The notes under the pieces are model-generated. The model had not been told where the DNA came from and ran no database searches. It was given only the letters and a program-made list of their open reading frames with translations. From the NCBI RefSeq assembly GCF_004402485.1, contig NZ_SOFG01000004.1, forward strand, positions 434,001 to 498,000: a stretch of DNA of 64,000 bases. Reading direction: 5' to 3'. Positions 51,721-60,367 of this stretch are shown here, in pieces. A program made the position numbers and the translations under genes. The first letter of the stretch is position 1. The number at the start of each line of letters is the position of its first letter. The DNA comes from Cryobacterium algoricola. Its GTDB lineage: Bacteria > Actinomycetota > Actinomycetes > Actinomycetales > Microbacteriaceae.

Positions 51721-53285
51721 CGGCGTACCCCGGCCGTGGACCCGGCGTGGCCGGCCGCGAGCCGGTATTCGGAGTCGGCGATCGTGTCGACGAGGAGCTG
51801 GTCATGGGTCACGCAGACGAGTGCGGTGCCCGCGCTCTGCACGTCGACGAGGAGGGAGACGAGTTCCCGCCAGGTGCGGGAGTCCTGGCCGAAGGTGGGT
51901 TCGTCGAGGACGAGCACCCGCGGGCGACTCGCGAGCACCGTCGCGACCGAGAGCCGGCGTTTCTCTCCGCCGGAGAGGGTGAAGGGGTTTGCCTCGGCGA
52001 GATGGTCGAGCCGGAGCCTCTCGAGGAGCTCGTCGACGCGGCGCGCCTGTTCCGCGGGAGCGAGGCCGAGGGCGTGCGGTCCGACGGTGAGTTCGGCACG
52101 CACGGAGCCGGTGAGGAACTGGTGCTCGGGGTCCTGGAAGACCGTGCCGATGCGGGTGAGCAGGGCGCGGGAGCGCCAGCGCACCGGTTCGGCACCGAGA
52201 CCGCCCGCGAGGCCGGGACCCGCCGCGAGACGGCCGCCCGCCGGAGCGAGCAGCCCGGCGAGGGTGAGCGCGAGGGTCGATTTGCCCGCGCCGTTCGGTC
52301 CGGTGATCGCGGTCGCCGTGCCCGCCCCGATGCCGAGGTCGATCCCGTCGGCGACGACCTGGGCGGTGCGGCGCGCGAACGGCACTCGCCCGACAGCGAG
52401 CCCGGTCGCGGACAGCAGGAGTTCGGGAGCGTGGGCTCCCCCGGCCTGCAGGCCGAGGTCAGCAGACAGCCGGTTCGGCAGCCGACCGGGCAGCCTGCCG
52501 GGCAACCGCGGCGGGAGGTGCGGCACCCAGACACCGGCAGCCGCGAGCCGTTCGCCCTCGGATTGCAGCACGGTGCCGGTCGGCCCGTCGGCGAGGATTC
52601 CCCCGGCGGCATCGAGCACGATGACCCGGTCGACGAGGTCCTGCCACACCGCGACCCGGTGTTCGATCACGATCAGGGTCGCCCCCGAGGCGTCGAGGGT
52701 GCGGCCCACGGCGTCTCGCACCTCCATCACACCATCGGGGTCGAGGTTCGCGGTCGGCTCGTCGAGCAGGAGCAGGCCCGGCCGCATCGCGAGGACGCCG
52801 GCGAGGGCGAGGCGTTGCTTCTGGCCTCCGCTGAGGGCGGCGGTGGGGTGGTCGAGCGGGACCCTCAGGCCGACCGCCTCGAGGGCGACACCGACCCTGC
52901 GCCAGATCTCGTCCCGCGGCACGGCGAGATTCTCGCAGCCGAAGGCGACATCGTCGCCGACCCGCGCGAGCACGACCTGGGAATCCGGGTCCTGCAGCAC
53001 GAGTCCGACCCGGCCGCGGGCATCCGCCGGTCTCCGCCCGTCGACGAGCAGCTCGCCGGTCTCGTCGCCCTCGTCCTCCGAGCCGAGCACCCCGGCGAGG
53101 GCGTGCACGAGGGTGCTCTTGCCCGCGCCGCTCGCGCCGAGCAGCAGCACCCGTTCGCCGGGGCGGATGTCGAGGTCGAGTCCGGAGACCGCCGGTGCGC
53201 GCCGTCCGGCGTGCCGCCAGCCCCAGCCGCGGGCGCGCACGTGCGCACCCGCGACCGGGCGGACGGAATCGGGGTCCAGGGGCAT
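51717..53285 (-). CDS. ykoD: Double ABC ATPase of the ECF transporter (YkoD-like)
   Basis: 522 residues, two fused ATPase domains. Walker A GASGAGKST and GPNGAGKST; signatures LSGGQKQR and LSGGEKRR; Walker B LLLDEPTANLD and LVLDEPTFGQD. The linker near residues 262-285 has the repeat LPGRLPGRLPNRLS. It powers the S component encoded just upstream and overlaps the ecfT start by 4 nt. Confidence 0.93.
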   Translation of the reverse strand: MPLDPDSVRPVAGAHVRARGWGWRHAGRRAPAVSGLDLDIRPGERVLLLGASGAGKSTLVHALAGVLGSEDEGDETGELLVDGRRPADARGRVGLVLQDPDSQVVLARVGDDVAFGCENLAVPRDEIWRRVGVALEAVGLRVPLDHPTAALSGGQKQRLALAGVLAMRPGLLLLDEPTANLDPDGVMEVRDAVGRTLDASGATLIVIEHRVAVWQDLVDRVIVLDAAGGILADGPTGTVLQSEGERLAAAGVWVPHLPPRLPGRLPGRLPNRLSADLGLQAGGAHAPELLLSATGLAVGRVPFARRTAQVVADGIDLGIGAGTATAITGPNGAGKSTLALTLAGLLAPAGGRLAAGPGLAGGLGAEPVRWRSRALLTRIGTVFQDPEHQFLTGSVRAELTVGPHALGLAPAEQARRVDELLERLRLDHLAEANPFTLSGGEKRRLSVATVLASRPRVLVLDEPTFGQDSRTWRELVSLLVDVQSAGTALVCVTHDQLLVDTIADSEYRLAAGHAGSTAGVRR

Positions 53286-53288
53286 ACG

Positions 53289-53921
53289 CTACACGGTCGC
53301 GCGCTGAGTCGCCCGGCCGGCAGAGTCGCGGCCGGCGGCGAAGCGACTCAGGGCTCCCGAGCGAACGAGGCCGCGCAGGACGAGCCAGGAGACCAGCCCA
53401 CCGAGCAAAACGCCAGAGACCACGGCGGAGACGAAGTAGGTCACCTTGATCGCATCGTCGACGGCGGCGTAGCTGTTCAGGACGTCGAGGATTCCGACCG
53501 CGACGCCTGCCCCGGCGCCGGCGAGGAGCGCGGTGCCGAGCTTCCAGCTCGAATAGAGGAACAGGGCGAAGACGATCTCCGCGCCGAGGCCCTCGACGAC
53601 ACCCCAGATCAGGGTCGAGAAGCCCCACTGAGTGCCGATCAGCATCGAGACGACGGCGGCGACGACCTCGGTGTAGACGGCGGCGCCGGGCTTCCGCACG
53701 ACGAGCCCGCCGAGCACGGCTGCGAAGAGCCAGCCGCCGGCGAGCAGGCCCTCGAGGCCCGGTGTGAAGGCCAGGACGGCGCTCAGCGGCGTCCAGGCCA
53801 GGCCCCAGGCCCAGAAGATGACGCCGCTCGCGACGCCGATCACGCTGGCGACGACGATGTCGACGACCCGCCAGCGGTAGTTGCGGACCCGGGCTGCGGG
53901 TGTGGTGAGTGGTGAATGCAT
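53289..53921 (-). CDS. ykoE: ECF transporter S component, thiamine-related (YkoE family)
   Basis: 210 residues with about five to six hydrophobic segments. YRWRVVDIVVASVIGVASGVIFWAWGLAW and EGLLAGGWLFAAVLGGLVVRKPGAAVYTEVVAA match the YkoE family, which binds hydroxymethylpyrimidine or thiamine. The TPP riboswitch upstream supports this. ATG 53921 follows AAAGGGCG; ATG 53945 is rejected since it lies in the riboswitch expression region. First gene of a three-gene transport operon. Confidence 0.92.
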   Translation of the reverse strand: MHSPLTTPAARVRNYRWRVVDIVVASVIGVASGVIFWAWGLAWTPLSAVLAFTPGLEGLLAGGWLFAAVLGGLVVRKPGAAVYTEVVAAVVSMLIGTQWGFSTLIWGVVEGLGAEIVFALFLYSSWKLGTALLAGAGAGVAVGILDVLNSYAAVDDAIKVTYFVSAVVSGVLLGGLVSWLVLRGLVRSGALSRFAAGRDSAGRATQRATV

Positions 53922-53926
53922 GGTGT

Positions 53927-53956
53927 CGCGCCCTTTCAATGGCAATTGAGGGCACG
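53927..53956 (-). promoter_or_regulatory. Predicted Shine-Dalgarno-sequestering helix of the TPP riboswitch
   Basis: In RNA sense, CGTGCCCT (53956-53949) pairs with AGGGCGCG (53934-53927), an 8-pair helix with one G-U. The second arm includes the ykoE ribosome site AAAGGGCG. This is a plausible off-state of the riboswitch, acting on translation. Pairing was done by eye only. Confidence 0.5.
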
Positions 53957-53971
53957 GGTATGAGTGTTTCT

Positions 53972-54062
53972 GCCTCCCTGCGCTGGCATGATCCAGATCA
54001 GGTTCGACGGTCGAAGCTTAGGAAGCTTCCTCTCAGCCCGGTTGACCGGACTCCCGTGTTCG
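53972..54062 (-). promoter_or_regulatory. TPP (thiamin pyrophosphate) riboswitch aptamer
   Basis: RNA sense has the THI-box blocks CCGGGCTGAGAGG, CGAACCTGATCTGGATCATGCCAGCG and the closing GCAGGGAGG opposite CGGGAGTCCGG. CTGAGA and the CTGAT...GGATCAT-CCAGCG blocks contact the pyrimidine and pyrophosphate of TPP. A variable stem (GGAAGCTTCC) lies in between. TATACT (54074-54069) is a good -10 box placing the transcript start at the aptamer edge. It should shut ykoEDC down when TPP is high. Confidence 0.93.
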
Positions 54063-54210
54063 ATACCGAGTATAGACCGGACCGGGTTCCCGCAGCAGGC
54101 TGGGACGCGGCGAGGGGACCGTGTACAGGGGCCCGTGTACAGTGAAAGCAGGTGTGCCGGGAAGTCTGGTCGGCGTCCGCTCATCGAGCCCGAAACCAGA
54201 GGATCCACCC

Positions 54211-55572
54211 ATGAACCCACCCATGAACCCGTCAGGAGCCTCCCCGGCTCCGCGCACTCCCCGGGGAATCGGCGCTGTCTTCCGGCGCAGTAGCTATCCG
54301 GAATACGTGCGGATCAGTCAGATCCTCCGCCGCGAAACGGTCGGCGGGGCGCTCCTGCTCATTGCGACGGTCATCGCGTTGATCCTCGCGAATTCGCCGG
54401 CCTCGGGCCTCTATTTCGCCGTGCGGGACTTCGAGTTCGGCTATGAGCCCTGGCACCTCCAGCTCAGCGTCGGGGCATGGGCGGCCGACGGCCTCCTCGC
54501 CATCTTCTTCTTCCTTGCCGGCCTCGAGCTCAAACGCGAATTCGTCGCCGGTGACCTCCGCACCCTGGACCGCGCGGTCGTTCCCGTTGCGGCGGCGGTC
54601 GGTGGCGTGCTGACCCCCGCGCTCTTCTTCACGCTCGTGAACCTCGGCGGCGGCGCGGAGGCCTTGCGGGGCTGGGCGGTGCCGACGGCGACGGACATCG
54701 CCTTCGCCGTCGCCGTGCTCGCCGTGATCGGCTCGCACCTGCCGAGCGCCCTCCGGGTGTTCCTGCTGACCCTCGCGGTCGTCGACGACCTGCTGGCGAT
54801 CACGATCATCGCGTTCTTCTACACGAGCGACCTGCAGCCGCTCCTGCTCGCGGCGGCCGCGGTGCCGCTCGCCCTCTTCGCATTCCTCGCGCACCGATAC
54901 TCGTACCACTTCGGGACGCAACCGTGGCTGGCGTGGCTCGTGCTCGTGCCGCTCGGCGTGGTGACCTGGGTCCTGGTCCATGCGTCCGGCATCCACGCCA
55001 CCGTCGCCGGTGTGCTGCTCGGTTTCGCGGTGCCCGTGCTCCGCAGCCGTCGTGGTGGCGGGCCGGACGCGGGAGCCGGGCTCGCCCAGACCCTCGAGCA
55101 CCGGATCCGGCCGTTGTCCGCGGGATTCGCCGTTCCGGTCTTCGCCTTCTTCTCCGCCGGGGTCGCGATCGGCGGGCCCGCCGGTCTCGCGGCCGCCTTG
55201 AGCGACCCCGTCGCGATCGGGATCATCGTTGCGCTCGTGCTCGGCAAGCCGGTCGGCATCCTCTGCTCGACATGGCTCGTCACCCGCACGACGAAGGCAT
55301 CACTCGACCCCGACCTGGCCTGGGTCGACGTGATCGGCGTGGCCACGCTCGCCGGCGTGGGCTTCACGGTGTCGTTACTGATCAGTGAGCTCGGCTTCGG
55401 GCACGGCACAGTGGAGGACGACCACGCCAAGGTGGCCATCCTCACGGCTTCACTGCTCGCGGCCCTGCTCGCCGCCGTCGTGCTGCGCAGCCGCAACCGG
55501 CACTACCGGGAAATCGACCTCAAGGAGAAGGCGGACGCGGACAACGACGGGATCCCCGACGCGTTCAGCTAG
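54211..55572 (+). CDS. nhaA: Na+/H+ antiporter NhaA
   Basis: 453 residues, 11-12 hydrophobic segments. [33 protein letters not shown] and [13 protein letters not shown] have the paired aspartates of the ion site (Asp-Asp in VVDDL). The N-terminus before residue 35 is hydrophilic. The last residues, [10 protein letters not shown], form a D-x-D-x-D-G-x2-D calcium-type motif not typical of NhaA. ATG 54211 with AGAGGATCC is preferred; longer frames upstream lack support. It exchanges Na+ for protons. Confidence 0.94.
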   Translation: MNPPMNPSGASPAPRTPRGIGAVFRRSSYPEYVRISQILRRETVGGALLLIATVIALILANSPASGLYFAVRDFEFGYEPWHLQLSVGAWAADGLLAIFFFLAGLELKREFVAGDLRTLDRAVVPVAAAVGGVLTPALFFTLVNLGGGAEALRGWAVPTATDIAFAVAVLAVIGSHLPSALRVFLLTLAVVDDLLAITIIAFFYTSDLQPLLLAAAAVPLALFAFLAHRYSYHFGTQPWLAWLVLVPLGVVTWVLVHASGIHATVAGVLLGFAVPVLRSRRGGGPDAGAGLAQTLEHRIRPLSAGFAVPVFAFFSAGVAIGGPAGLAAALSDPVAIGIIVALVLGKPVGILCSTWLVTRTTKASLDPDLAWVDVIGVATLAGVGFTVSLLISELGFGHGTVEDDHAKVAILTASLLAALLAAVVLRSRNRHYREIDLKEKADADNDGIPDAFS

Positions 55573-55574
55573 GG

Positions 55575-55934
55575 CTACTTCTTGAGCGCCCGGATGACGT
55601 GGCTGAGGGTCTTGCCGACAACCCAGACGAAGGGGATTCCGACGGCGAGCAGGGAGATGACGTTGGGCTCGAAGCGCACGGTGCCCTCGGCCTTCACGTA
55701 GGCGCCCACGGGGATGGACACCCCGCCACCGCCGCCACCGGCGCCGTGTCCGGGGCCGCCGAAGCCGCCAGAGCCGGCACCCTCTGCGGATTCGCCTTCG
55801 CCGCCGCCGAAGCCGTAGTACACGAGCGCGACGGGAACGATCGTGATCCCGTCGACGAGGACGGGGTCACCGTATGCCGACCGCACACCGGCGGAGCGAG
55901 AGATTTCTGCGAGCTTTTCGGGGAGGCTAGTCAT
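55575..55934 (-). CDS. GerW/YtfJ-like small protein
   Basis: 119 residues. VRSAYGDPVLVDGITIVPVALVYYGFGGG and the Gly-rich run before VGAYVKAEGTVRFEPN match the GerW (YtfJ) family, known from endospore germination in Bacillus; actinobacterial members have no known role. A hydrophobic segment near the C-terminus (VISLLAVGIPFVWVVGKTL) suggests membrane association. TATCTT lies 6 nt before the ATG. Only two bases separate its stop from the nhaA stop. Confidence 0.85.
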   Translation of the reverse strand: MTSLPEKLAEISRSAGVRSAYGDPVLVDGITIVPVALVYYGFGGGEGESAEGAGSGGFGGPGHGAGGGGGGVSIPVGAYVKAEGTVRFEPNVISLLAVGIPFVWVVGKTLSHVIRALKK

Positions 55935-55973
55935 ATTCTCAAGATACCCCGTCGTGCTCCGCCACGCCCGGCA

Positions 55974-57260
55974 TCAGGGATTGTCGTCTCCGTGTTCGCC
56001 CGCCCGGGGGTTCGGCTTGGTGGCGTCGAGGCCGACCGGGCGGGCCTGGCTCGGCCCGAGCAGCGAGGCAGGGCGCACCGCACCTCGGCCGAAGCGGGCA
56101 CTGACCGTGTCCACCGCGAGTTCGGCACCGCGCCAGTCATCGTCGGGGTCCCAGAGGCCGAGGCCGGCCCCGTCGCCGTCGCCGAGTTGCTCCACCCGCA
56201 CCCCGATCAACCGCACGCGGATGCCGCGGGCCGCGAGCACGTCGAAGCTCGCCGCGGCCTCCTCGTAGATGCGCCGGCCCACGTTGGTCGCCTCGGCGAG
56301 AGTGCGCGAGCGGGTCACCGTGCTGAAGTCGGTGTACCGGAGTTTCAGCACCACGCAGCGGCCGACGAGCCCGGCGCGGCGGAGGGAAACCGCCACCGCG
56401 TCGGACTGGCGGAGAAGTTCGCTGCGCAACCGGGCGACATCCGTGACGTCGTGTTCGAAGGTGATCTCGTGGCCGACGCTCTTCTCCTCGCGTTCGAGGC
56501 TCACTCCGCGCGGGTCCCTCCCCCACGCGAGCTCGTGCAGCTTGCGGCCCGCGGCCTCGCCGATCTTCTTCTGCAGGACCGGCAGCGGTGTGGCGGCGAG
56601 ATCGCCGATCGTGCGCAGGCCGAGCGCGAGGAGCGACTTCTCGGTCATGGCGCCGACGCCCCACAGCGAGCCGACGGGCAGCGGATGCAGGAACGCGAGG
56701 GTGTCCTCGGCGGGAACCACGAGCAGGCCGTTGGGTTTCGCCCTGCTCGACGCCATCTTGGCGACGAACTTCGTCGACGCCGCGCCGACGGAGCAGGTGA
56801 GCCCGGTCTCGTTCTGGACCCGTTCGCGGATCAGCGCTGCGATCACGGCGGGCGAGCCGTGCAGGCGGCGGGCGCCGGCGACGTCGAGGAACGCTTCGTC
56901 GATGCTGAGCGGCTCGACGAGCGGGGTCATGTCCGTGAAGATGCCCATCACCTGCTCAGAGAAATCCCGGTACCGGCTCATATGCGGTTCGAGGACGACC
57001 GCCGCCGGGCAGCGCCGCAGGGCCAGCGCCATCGGCATGGCCGAGTTCACGCCGTAGCGTCGGGCGATGTAGTTGGCGGCGGTCACGACGGAGCGGCCGG
57101 AGCGGTGGCCGACGATGACGGGTTTGTCGACGAGTTCCGGATGGTCGAGCAGCTCGACGGAGGCGAAGAACGCGTCCATGTCGATGTGGAGCAGGGTCGC
57201 CGAGGAGTCGTCGACGCTTGCCGCCGAGACCGTGCGGTCGCTTCCGTCCTGCCTGCTCAC
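55974..57260 (-). CDS. dinB: DNA polymerase IV (Y family)
   Basis: 428 residues from a GTG. LLHIDMDAFFASVEL has the first catalytic Asp; EPLSIDEAFLDV the Asp-Glu pair; GLTCSVGAASTKFVAKMASSRAKPNG the thumb contact. The C-terminal little-finger domain lacks an obvious beta-clamp-binding QxxL-F peptide at the very end. It copies past damaged bases. TAGTGT is 6 nt before the GTG, giving a leaderless start with a GTG codon. Confidence 0.94.
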   Translation of the reverse strand: MSRQDGSDRTVSAASVDDSSATLLHIDMDAFFASVELLDHPELVDKPVIVGHRSGRSVVTAANYIARRYGVNSAMPMALALRRCPAAVVLEPHMSRYRDFSEQVMGIFTDMTPLVEPLSIDEAFLDVAGARRLHGSPAVIAALIRERVQNETGLTCSVGAASTKFVAKMASSRAKPNGLLVVPAEDTLAFLHPLPVGSLWGVGAMTEKSLLALGLRTIGDLAATPLPVLQKKIGEAAGRKLHELAWGRDPRGVSLEREEKSVGHEITFEHDVTDVARLRSELLRQSDAVAVSLRRAGLVGRCVVLKLRYTDFSTVTRSRTLAEATNVGRRIYEEAAASFDVLAARGIRVRLIGVRVEQLGDGDGAGLGLWDPDDDWRGAELAVDTVSARFGRGAVRPASLLGPSQARPVGLDATKPNPRAGEHGDDNP

Positions 57261-57376
57261 CCTGCGACACTAACCCACACCGCCGACCGTGCGAGCAGAC
57301 CCGTTCAGCGGGTAGCGTGCGAGGCGGAATGCACCGGCGGCCGCACGGGTTGCATCGTGCAACGAAAGGAGCCCTC

Positions 57377-57934
57377 ATGGAATCGAACTGGCTCGCCCTG
57401 CAGCAGCAGGCACATCAGGAGTTCAGCGCACGGCTCGCCCAGGTCACCAGCTGGGACGCGCCGACCCCGGACTCCGAGTGGACGGTCCGCGATCTCGTCC
57501 GACACGTCGTCCGAGGTCAGCAGACGGTGCCGCGCTTGCTCGCCGGACGCTCGGCCATCGAGGCGAAGCTCACCCGTGCACCGCTCGGCTCCGACCTGCA
57601 GGCGGAGTGGGACACGTACTCCGCCCTCGCCACTGCCGCCTGGTCGGAAGCACCGGCGGATGCCCCCGTCCGGCTGGCATCCGAGACCGTTTCCGCAGAG
57701 GAATACCTGCGGGAGCAGGTCGCGGAGGTCACGATCCACACCTGGGATCTCGCCCGGGCCGTCTCCGCCGACGACACCCTCGACGACGAACTCGTCGCTG
57801 CGGTGTGGACGGTCTTCGAGCCGCAGAAGGATGCCCTCGAGGCGAGCGGCCTCTTCGCTCCCCCGGTCCCGCTCCCGGACGATGCACCGCTGCAGACCCG
57901 CCTGCTCGCGCTCACCGGCCGCGACGCGCGCTGA
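57377..57934 (+). CDS. TIGR03086-family metal-binding protein (DinB/MDMPI fold)
   Basis: 185 residues. LQQQAHQEFSARLAQVTSWDAPTPDSEWTVRDLVRHVVRGQQTVPRLLAG is the maleylpyruvate-isomerase-type N-domain start with the metal His; VTIHTWDLARAVSADDTLDDELV is the C-terminal block. These proteins may be mycothiol-linked enzymes. GAAAGGAG 6-7 nt before ATG 57377 sets the start. Confidence 0.88.
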   Translation: MESNWLALQQQAHQEFSARLAQVTSWDAPTPDSEWTVRDLVRHVVRGQQTVPRLLAGRSAIEAKLTRAPLGSDLQAEWDTYSALATAAWSEAPADAPVRLASETVSAEEYLREQVAEVTIHTWDLARAVSADDTLDDELVAAVWTVFEPQKDALEASGLFAPPVPLPDDAPLQTRLLALTGRDAR

Positions 57935-57999
57935 CTCAGTGAGTCAGTCACACAGTCCAGTCTCAAGGTCCAGTAACCGAGCTAAGTCGAGTACTGGAC
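57931..57999. terminator. Palindrome and hairpin between convergent genes
   Basis: CTGACTCA-G-TGAGTCAG (57931-57947) is a perfect 17-bp palindrome reaching into the stop codon. GTCCAGTA (57968-57975) pairs with TACTGGAC (57992-57999), with CGA/TCG inside, forming a longer hairpin. Either could end transcripts from the plus gene and from the minus HNH gene. Confidence 0.5.
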
Positions 58000-58009
58000 A
58001 GCCGCCTGG

Positions 58010-59737
58010 TCAGTCGCGGTTGGGTGGTCCGGTCAGGACCTGATGGGCGCGGTGCCGGTTCGGTGGCCGCCACAACCGTTGCGGATCGATCAACCCCGGG
58101 GCCCGTACCTGAGGTGATCCCTTCACCATGCGGATCTCCCACCCCGACGTATCGATCGTGTGGTGGTGGAACCAACACAGGAGGACCCCGTTGTCGACAT
58201 TCGTGGGCCCGTCTTTCGCCCAGGGCTTCACATGGTGCACTTCCGCCCAGTGCGCCGGGGCTTTACAACCCGGGATGATGCACCCGCCGTCCCGGGCGGT
58301 GATCGCCCGGCGTTGCGCCCGGTTGAAGTACCGTCGTTCCGGGCCGAGCTTGAGCACCTGGTTGTTCTCGCCGAACAACACCCCTTGGAAGCCACCGTCA
58401 CAGATCCGCTGGTGCACGGTCTTGAGCGACACGGGCGCTTCGACCCCGTCAATCCACCCCACCCCGACGCCGCTGGCGAGGTCGACGGCGTTGACGTGCA
58501 CCATCACCGTGGGAGCGGAACCGCCCATGCTGGGCGTGTCCTGGTCGCGGGCGGCGTGTTCGAACAGGGCGCGGAGGATGTCCGCGCGTTTCTCCCCGCT
58601 GGTGCGGGTGTCCTGGCGGCGTTCCCGAAGCTCGGCTTCGATCACATCAAGCTCCGGGCCCGTGCCTGCTCCGGCGCCTGCGGTCTCGGCACCGGGGATC
58701 ATCTGACCCGAATCCATCAGCGCCTGTTCCTCCTCGGTGGGGAACGCGGGCCGGGCATGGAAGCTGAGGAACGCGTCGAAGAGGGTGTTCATCATCCCGA
58801 ACAGTTCCGGCGTCACCCCGCCCTTCACCGGATACAACCCGTTCTTGAGTTGTCCGAAGCCGATGTTCGACTTCGCCTCGAACAGGTCCTCCTGCGGCAG
58901 GACCCCGTCGGGGTCGAGGACGGCCTGCCACTGGAGCACCATGCCGCGGATCAAGTCCGCGGCCGCGGGGACCCCGGCGCCAGCGAGGATCTCCGTCTCC
59001 GGGGTGATCCATCCGGCCGCCGTGGCGACGAGGGCCCGCTCGGCGACCTCCACCTCCGCCGGGACCGCACGGTGACTGACCAACCCGAGCCCCGTCGTGA
59101 TCAACTCCGCCGCCTCCACACCGATATCCCCCGCGGTGAGCGCGGCCCCCACGACCGGGAACAGCGGCGGCAACACCGTCAGGCCCGCCCGGCGGGGCAA
59201 CACCGCGTCGCCGAGTTTCGTGCGCCGTTTCACTTCCCGGGCCGAGACCCGGGTCACCCGGGTCAGGACGTCCCAGGGGCCCCGGCAGCCCATCTTCCAG
59301 GCCAGCCCGTCCCGGCCGAGCACTCGGGCCCGCCGGTCCACATCCGTCGCCGTATTGACCCGGGCCGCATCCACCGTCCGGCCGATCGCCTCGACTTCCT
59401 TCAGCGCCGTGACCGCTTCCGCATCACTGAGCAACCCGACCGGGATCGCCGCCAACGCCTCCACCAAAACCGAACGCGCTGCAGCGAGCCGGGCGACAGC
59501 ATCCGCATGCACCGACGCAACCGCCCCGGCCAGCCCCTCCGCTCCCTCGAAGCCCTCGGCAATCGCGACCGGATGGGCCGACTCCACCTGCCCGTCTGAG
59601 GACCCGACCGACGACTCAGCCGACGACTCAGCCGACGACTCGGTGGATGCGAGGCCCGCCGTGCCGGCCTGGTCTCCCGCGGCCCCGGAACCGGGTGTCT
59701 GCGGGGTGTGTGACTGTGGATCCGAAGCTCCTGTCAT
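58010..59737 (-). CDS. DUF222/HNH endonuclease-domain protein (second 13E12 type)
   Basis: 575 residues. After a Ser/Glu/Ala-rich start (SSAESSAESSVGSS) comes DUF222 (GPWDVLTRVTRVSAREVKRRTKLG; FGQLKNGLYPVKGGVTPELFGMMNTLFDAFLS). The HNH domain is at the C-terminus: RDGGCIIPGCKAPAHWAEVHHVKPWAKDGPTNVDNGVLLCWFHHHTID. The sequence differs widely from the member at 23125, so it is not a recent duplicate. TAGAAT 6 nt before ATG 59737 gives a leaderless start. Target unknown. Confidence 0.92.
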   Translation of the reverse strand: MTGASDPQSHTPQTPGSGAAGDQAGTAGLASTESSAESSAESSVGSSDGQVESAHPVAIAEGFEGAEGLAGAVASVHADAVARLAAARSVLVEALAAIPVGLLSDAEAVTALKEVEAIGRTVDAARVNTATDVDRRARVLGRDGLAWKMGCRGPWDVLTRVTRVSAREVKRRTKLGDAVLPRRAGLTVLPPLFPVVGAALTAGDIGVEAAELITTGLGLVSHRAVPAEVEVAERALVATAAGWITPETEILAGAGVPAAADLIRGMVLQWQAVLDPDGVLPQEDLFEAKSNIGFGQLKNGLYPVKGGVTPELFGMMNTLFDAFLSFHARPAFPTEEEQALMDSGQMIPGAETAGAGAGTGPELDVIEAELRERRQDTRTSGEKRADILRALFEHAARDQDTPSMGGSAPTVMVHVNAVDLASGVGVGWIDGVEAPVSLKTVHQRICDGGFQGVLFGENNQVLKLGPERRYFNRAQRRAITARDGGCIIPGCKAPAHWAEVHHVKPWAKDGPTNVDNGVLLCWFHHHTIDTSGWEIRMVKGSPQVRAPGLIDPQRLWRPPNRHRAHQVLTGPPNRD

Positions 59738-59905
59738 ACCCCGATTCTACCCCAAATCGAACACGAATGCGAGGTTAGCTCAGCTACTTTTTGGCTTCTC
59801 GTCTCGAGTTTCGCACCTGAAAACGGGTGATTCTTCTTCACGCGGCTCATTTGAAGTGAGGCAGGCTTGCTTGTCGAACGAGCTTGGTCCCAGATTCGCT
59901 TTCGG

Positions 59906-60241
59906 TCAGATGACCAGCGTCTCGTGAGTGACCATGACTCCTGTCGAACCCTTGGCGACGAGGTTGGCTTCGTCCGGCTGAACGAGCGTCGTGTAGTTGT
60001 CCGAGGAAAAGAACGCGTCATGGTCGGCCCAGTCGTCGAACCAGATCTCAGTGAGCCCGTCGTATGCCGGGGCTGGATACCCCGCTGCAGCAATGGGGTG
60101 CGACACCGTGTACTTCCTCACGTAGTGCGCGAACTCGGGGATTGAGGCGAAGAGAGGGGCGTGGTGGTTCCGGTGATAGTCGACGAACTCCTCGGCGCTC
60201 ATCCCTTCGACGCGTCTGATCATGAATGCGAGCTTGATCAC
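59906..60241 (-). CDS. EthD-domain protein
   Basis: 111 residues. IKLAFMIRRVEGMSAEEFVDYHRNHHAPLFASIPEFAHYVRKYTV is the EthD-family opening with the conserved His pair; YDGLTEIWFDDWADHDAFFSSDNY follows. EthD proteins are small dimeric alpha/beta barrels, some linked to ether or aromatic degradation. The sequence is clearly less G+C rich than the rest of the window. It is divergent from the MerR gene and controlled by a MerR-type promoter. Confidence 0.88.
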   Translation of the reverse strand: MIKLAFMIRRVEGMSAEEFVDYHRNHHAPLFASIPEFAHYVRKYTVSHPIAAAGYPAPAYDGLTEIWFDDWADHDAFFSSDNYTTLVQPDEANLVAKGSTGVMVTHETLVI

Positions 60242-60305
60242 AATGGTTCCTTTCGAGGAGTTTGAGGAAACACAGCAGCCACCGCGTCCCCTCGTCTTCT
60301 CAGTT

Positions 60306-60337
60306 ACACTAAACGCTCACATCAATGTGAGGGTCAA
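60306..60337 (-). promoter_or_regulatory. MerR-type promoter and operator of the ethD gene
   Basis: Minus strand: -35 TTGACC (60337-60332), then a spacer of 18-20 bp to TTTAGT (60313-60308) or TAGTGT (60311-60306). The spacer contains the dyad CTCACAT-TG-ATGTGAG (60331-60316), perfect 7-bp arms. A dyad inside an overlong spacer is the classic site where MerR-family regulators twist the DNA to activate transcription. Confidence 0.75.
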
Positions 60338-60367
60338 ATGATTGCGGCCAACGAATGGGTAGGACTA

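Noticed and set aside
50713..53307. Plus-strand open frame of 864 codons across the ECF transporter genes
   Set aside because: Arg/Pro/Ser/Ala-rich shadow of ykoC, ykoD and the kinase; no motif and no start signal.
55599..58043. Plus-strand open frame of 814 codons over dinB and the TIGR03086-like gene
   Set aside because: Antisense to dinB, and then out of frame with the true plus gene at 57377.
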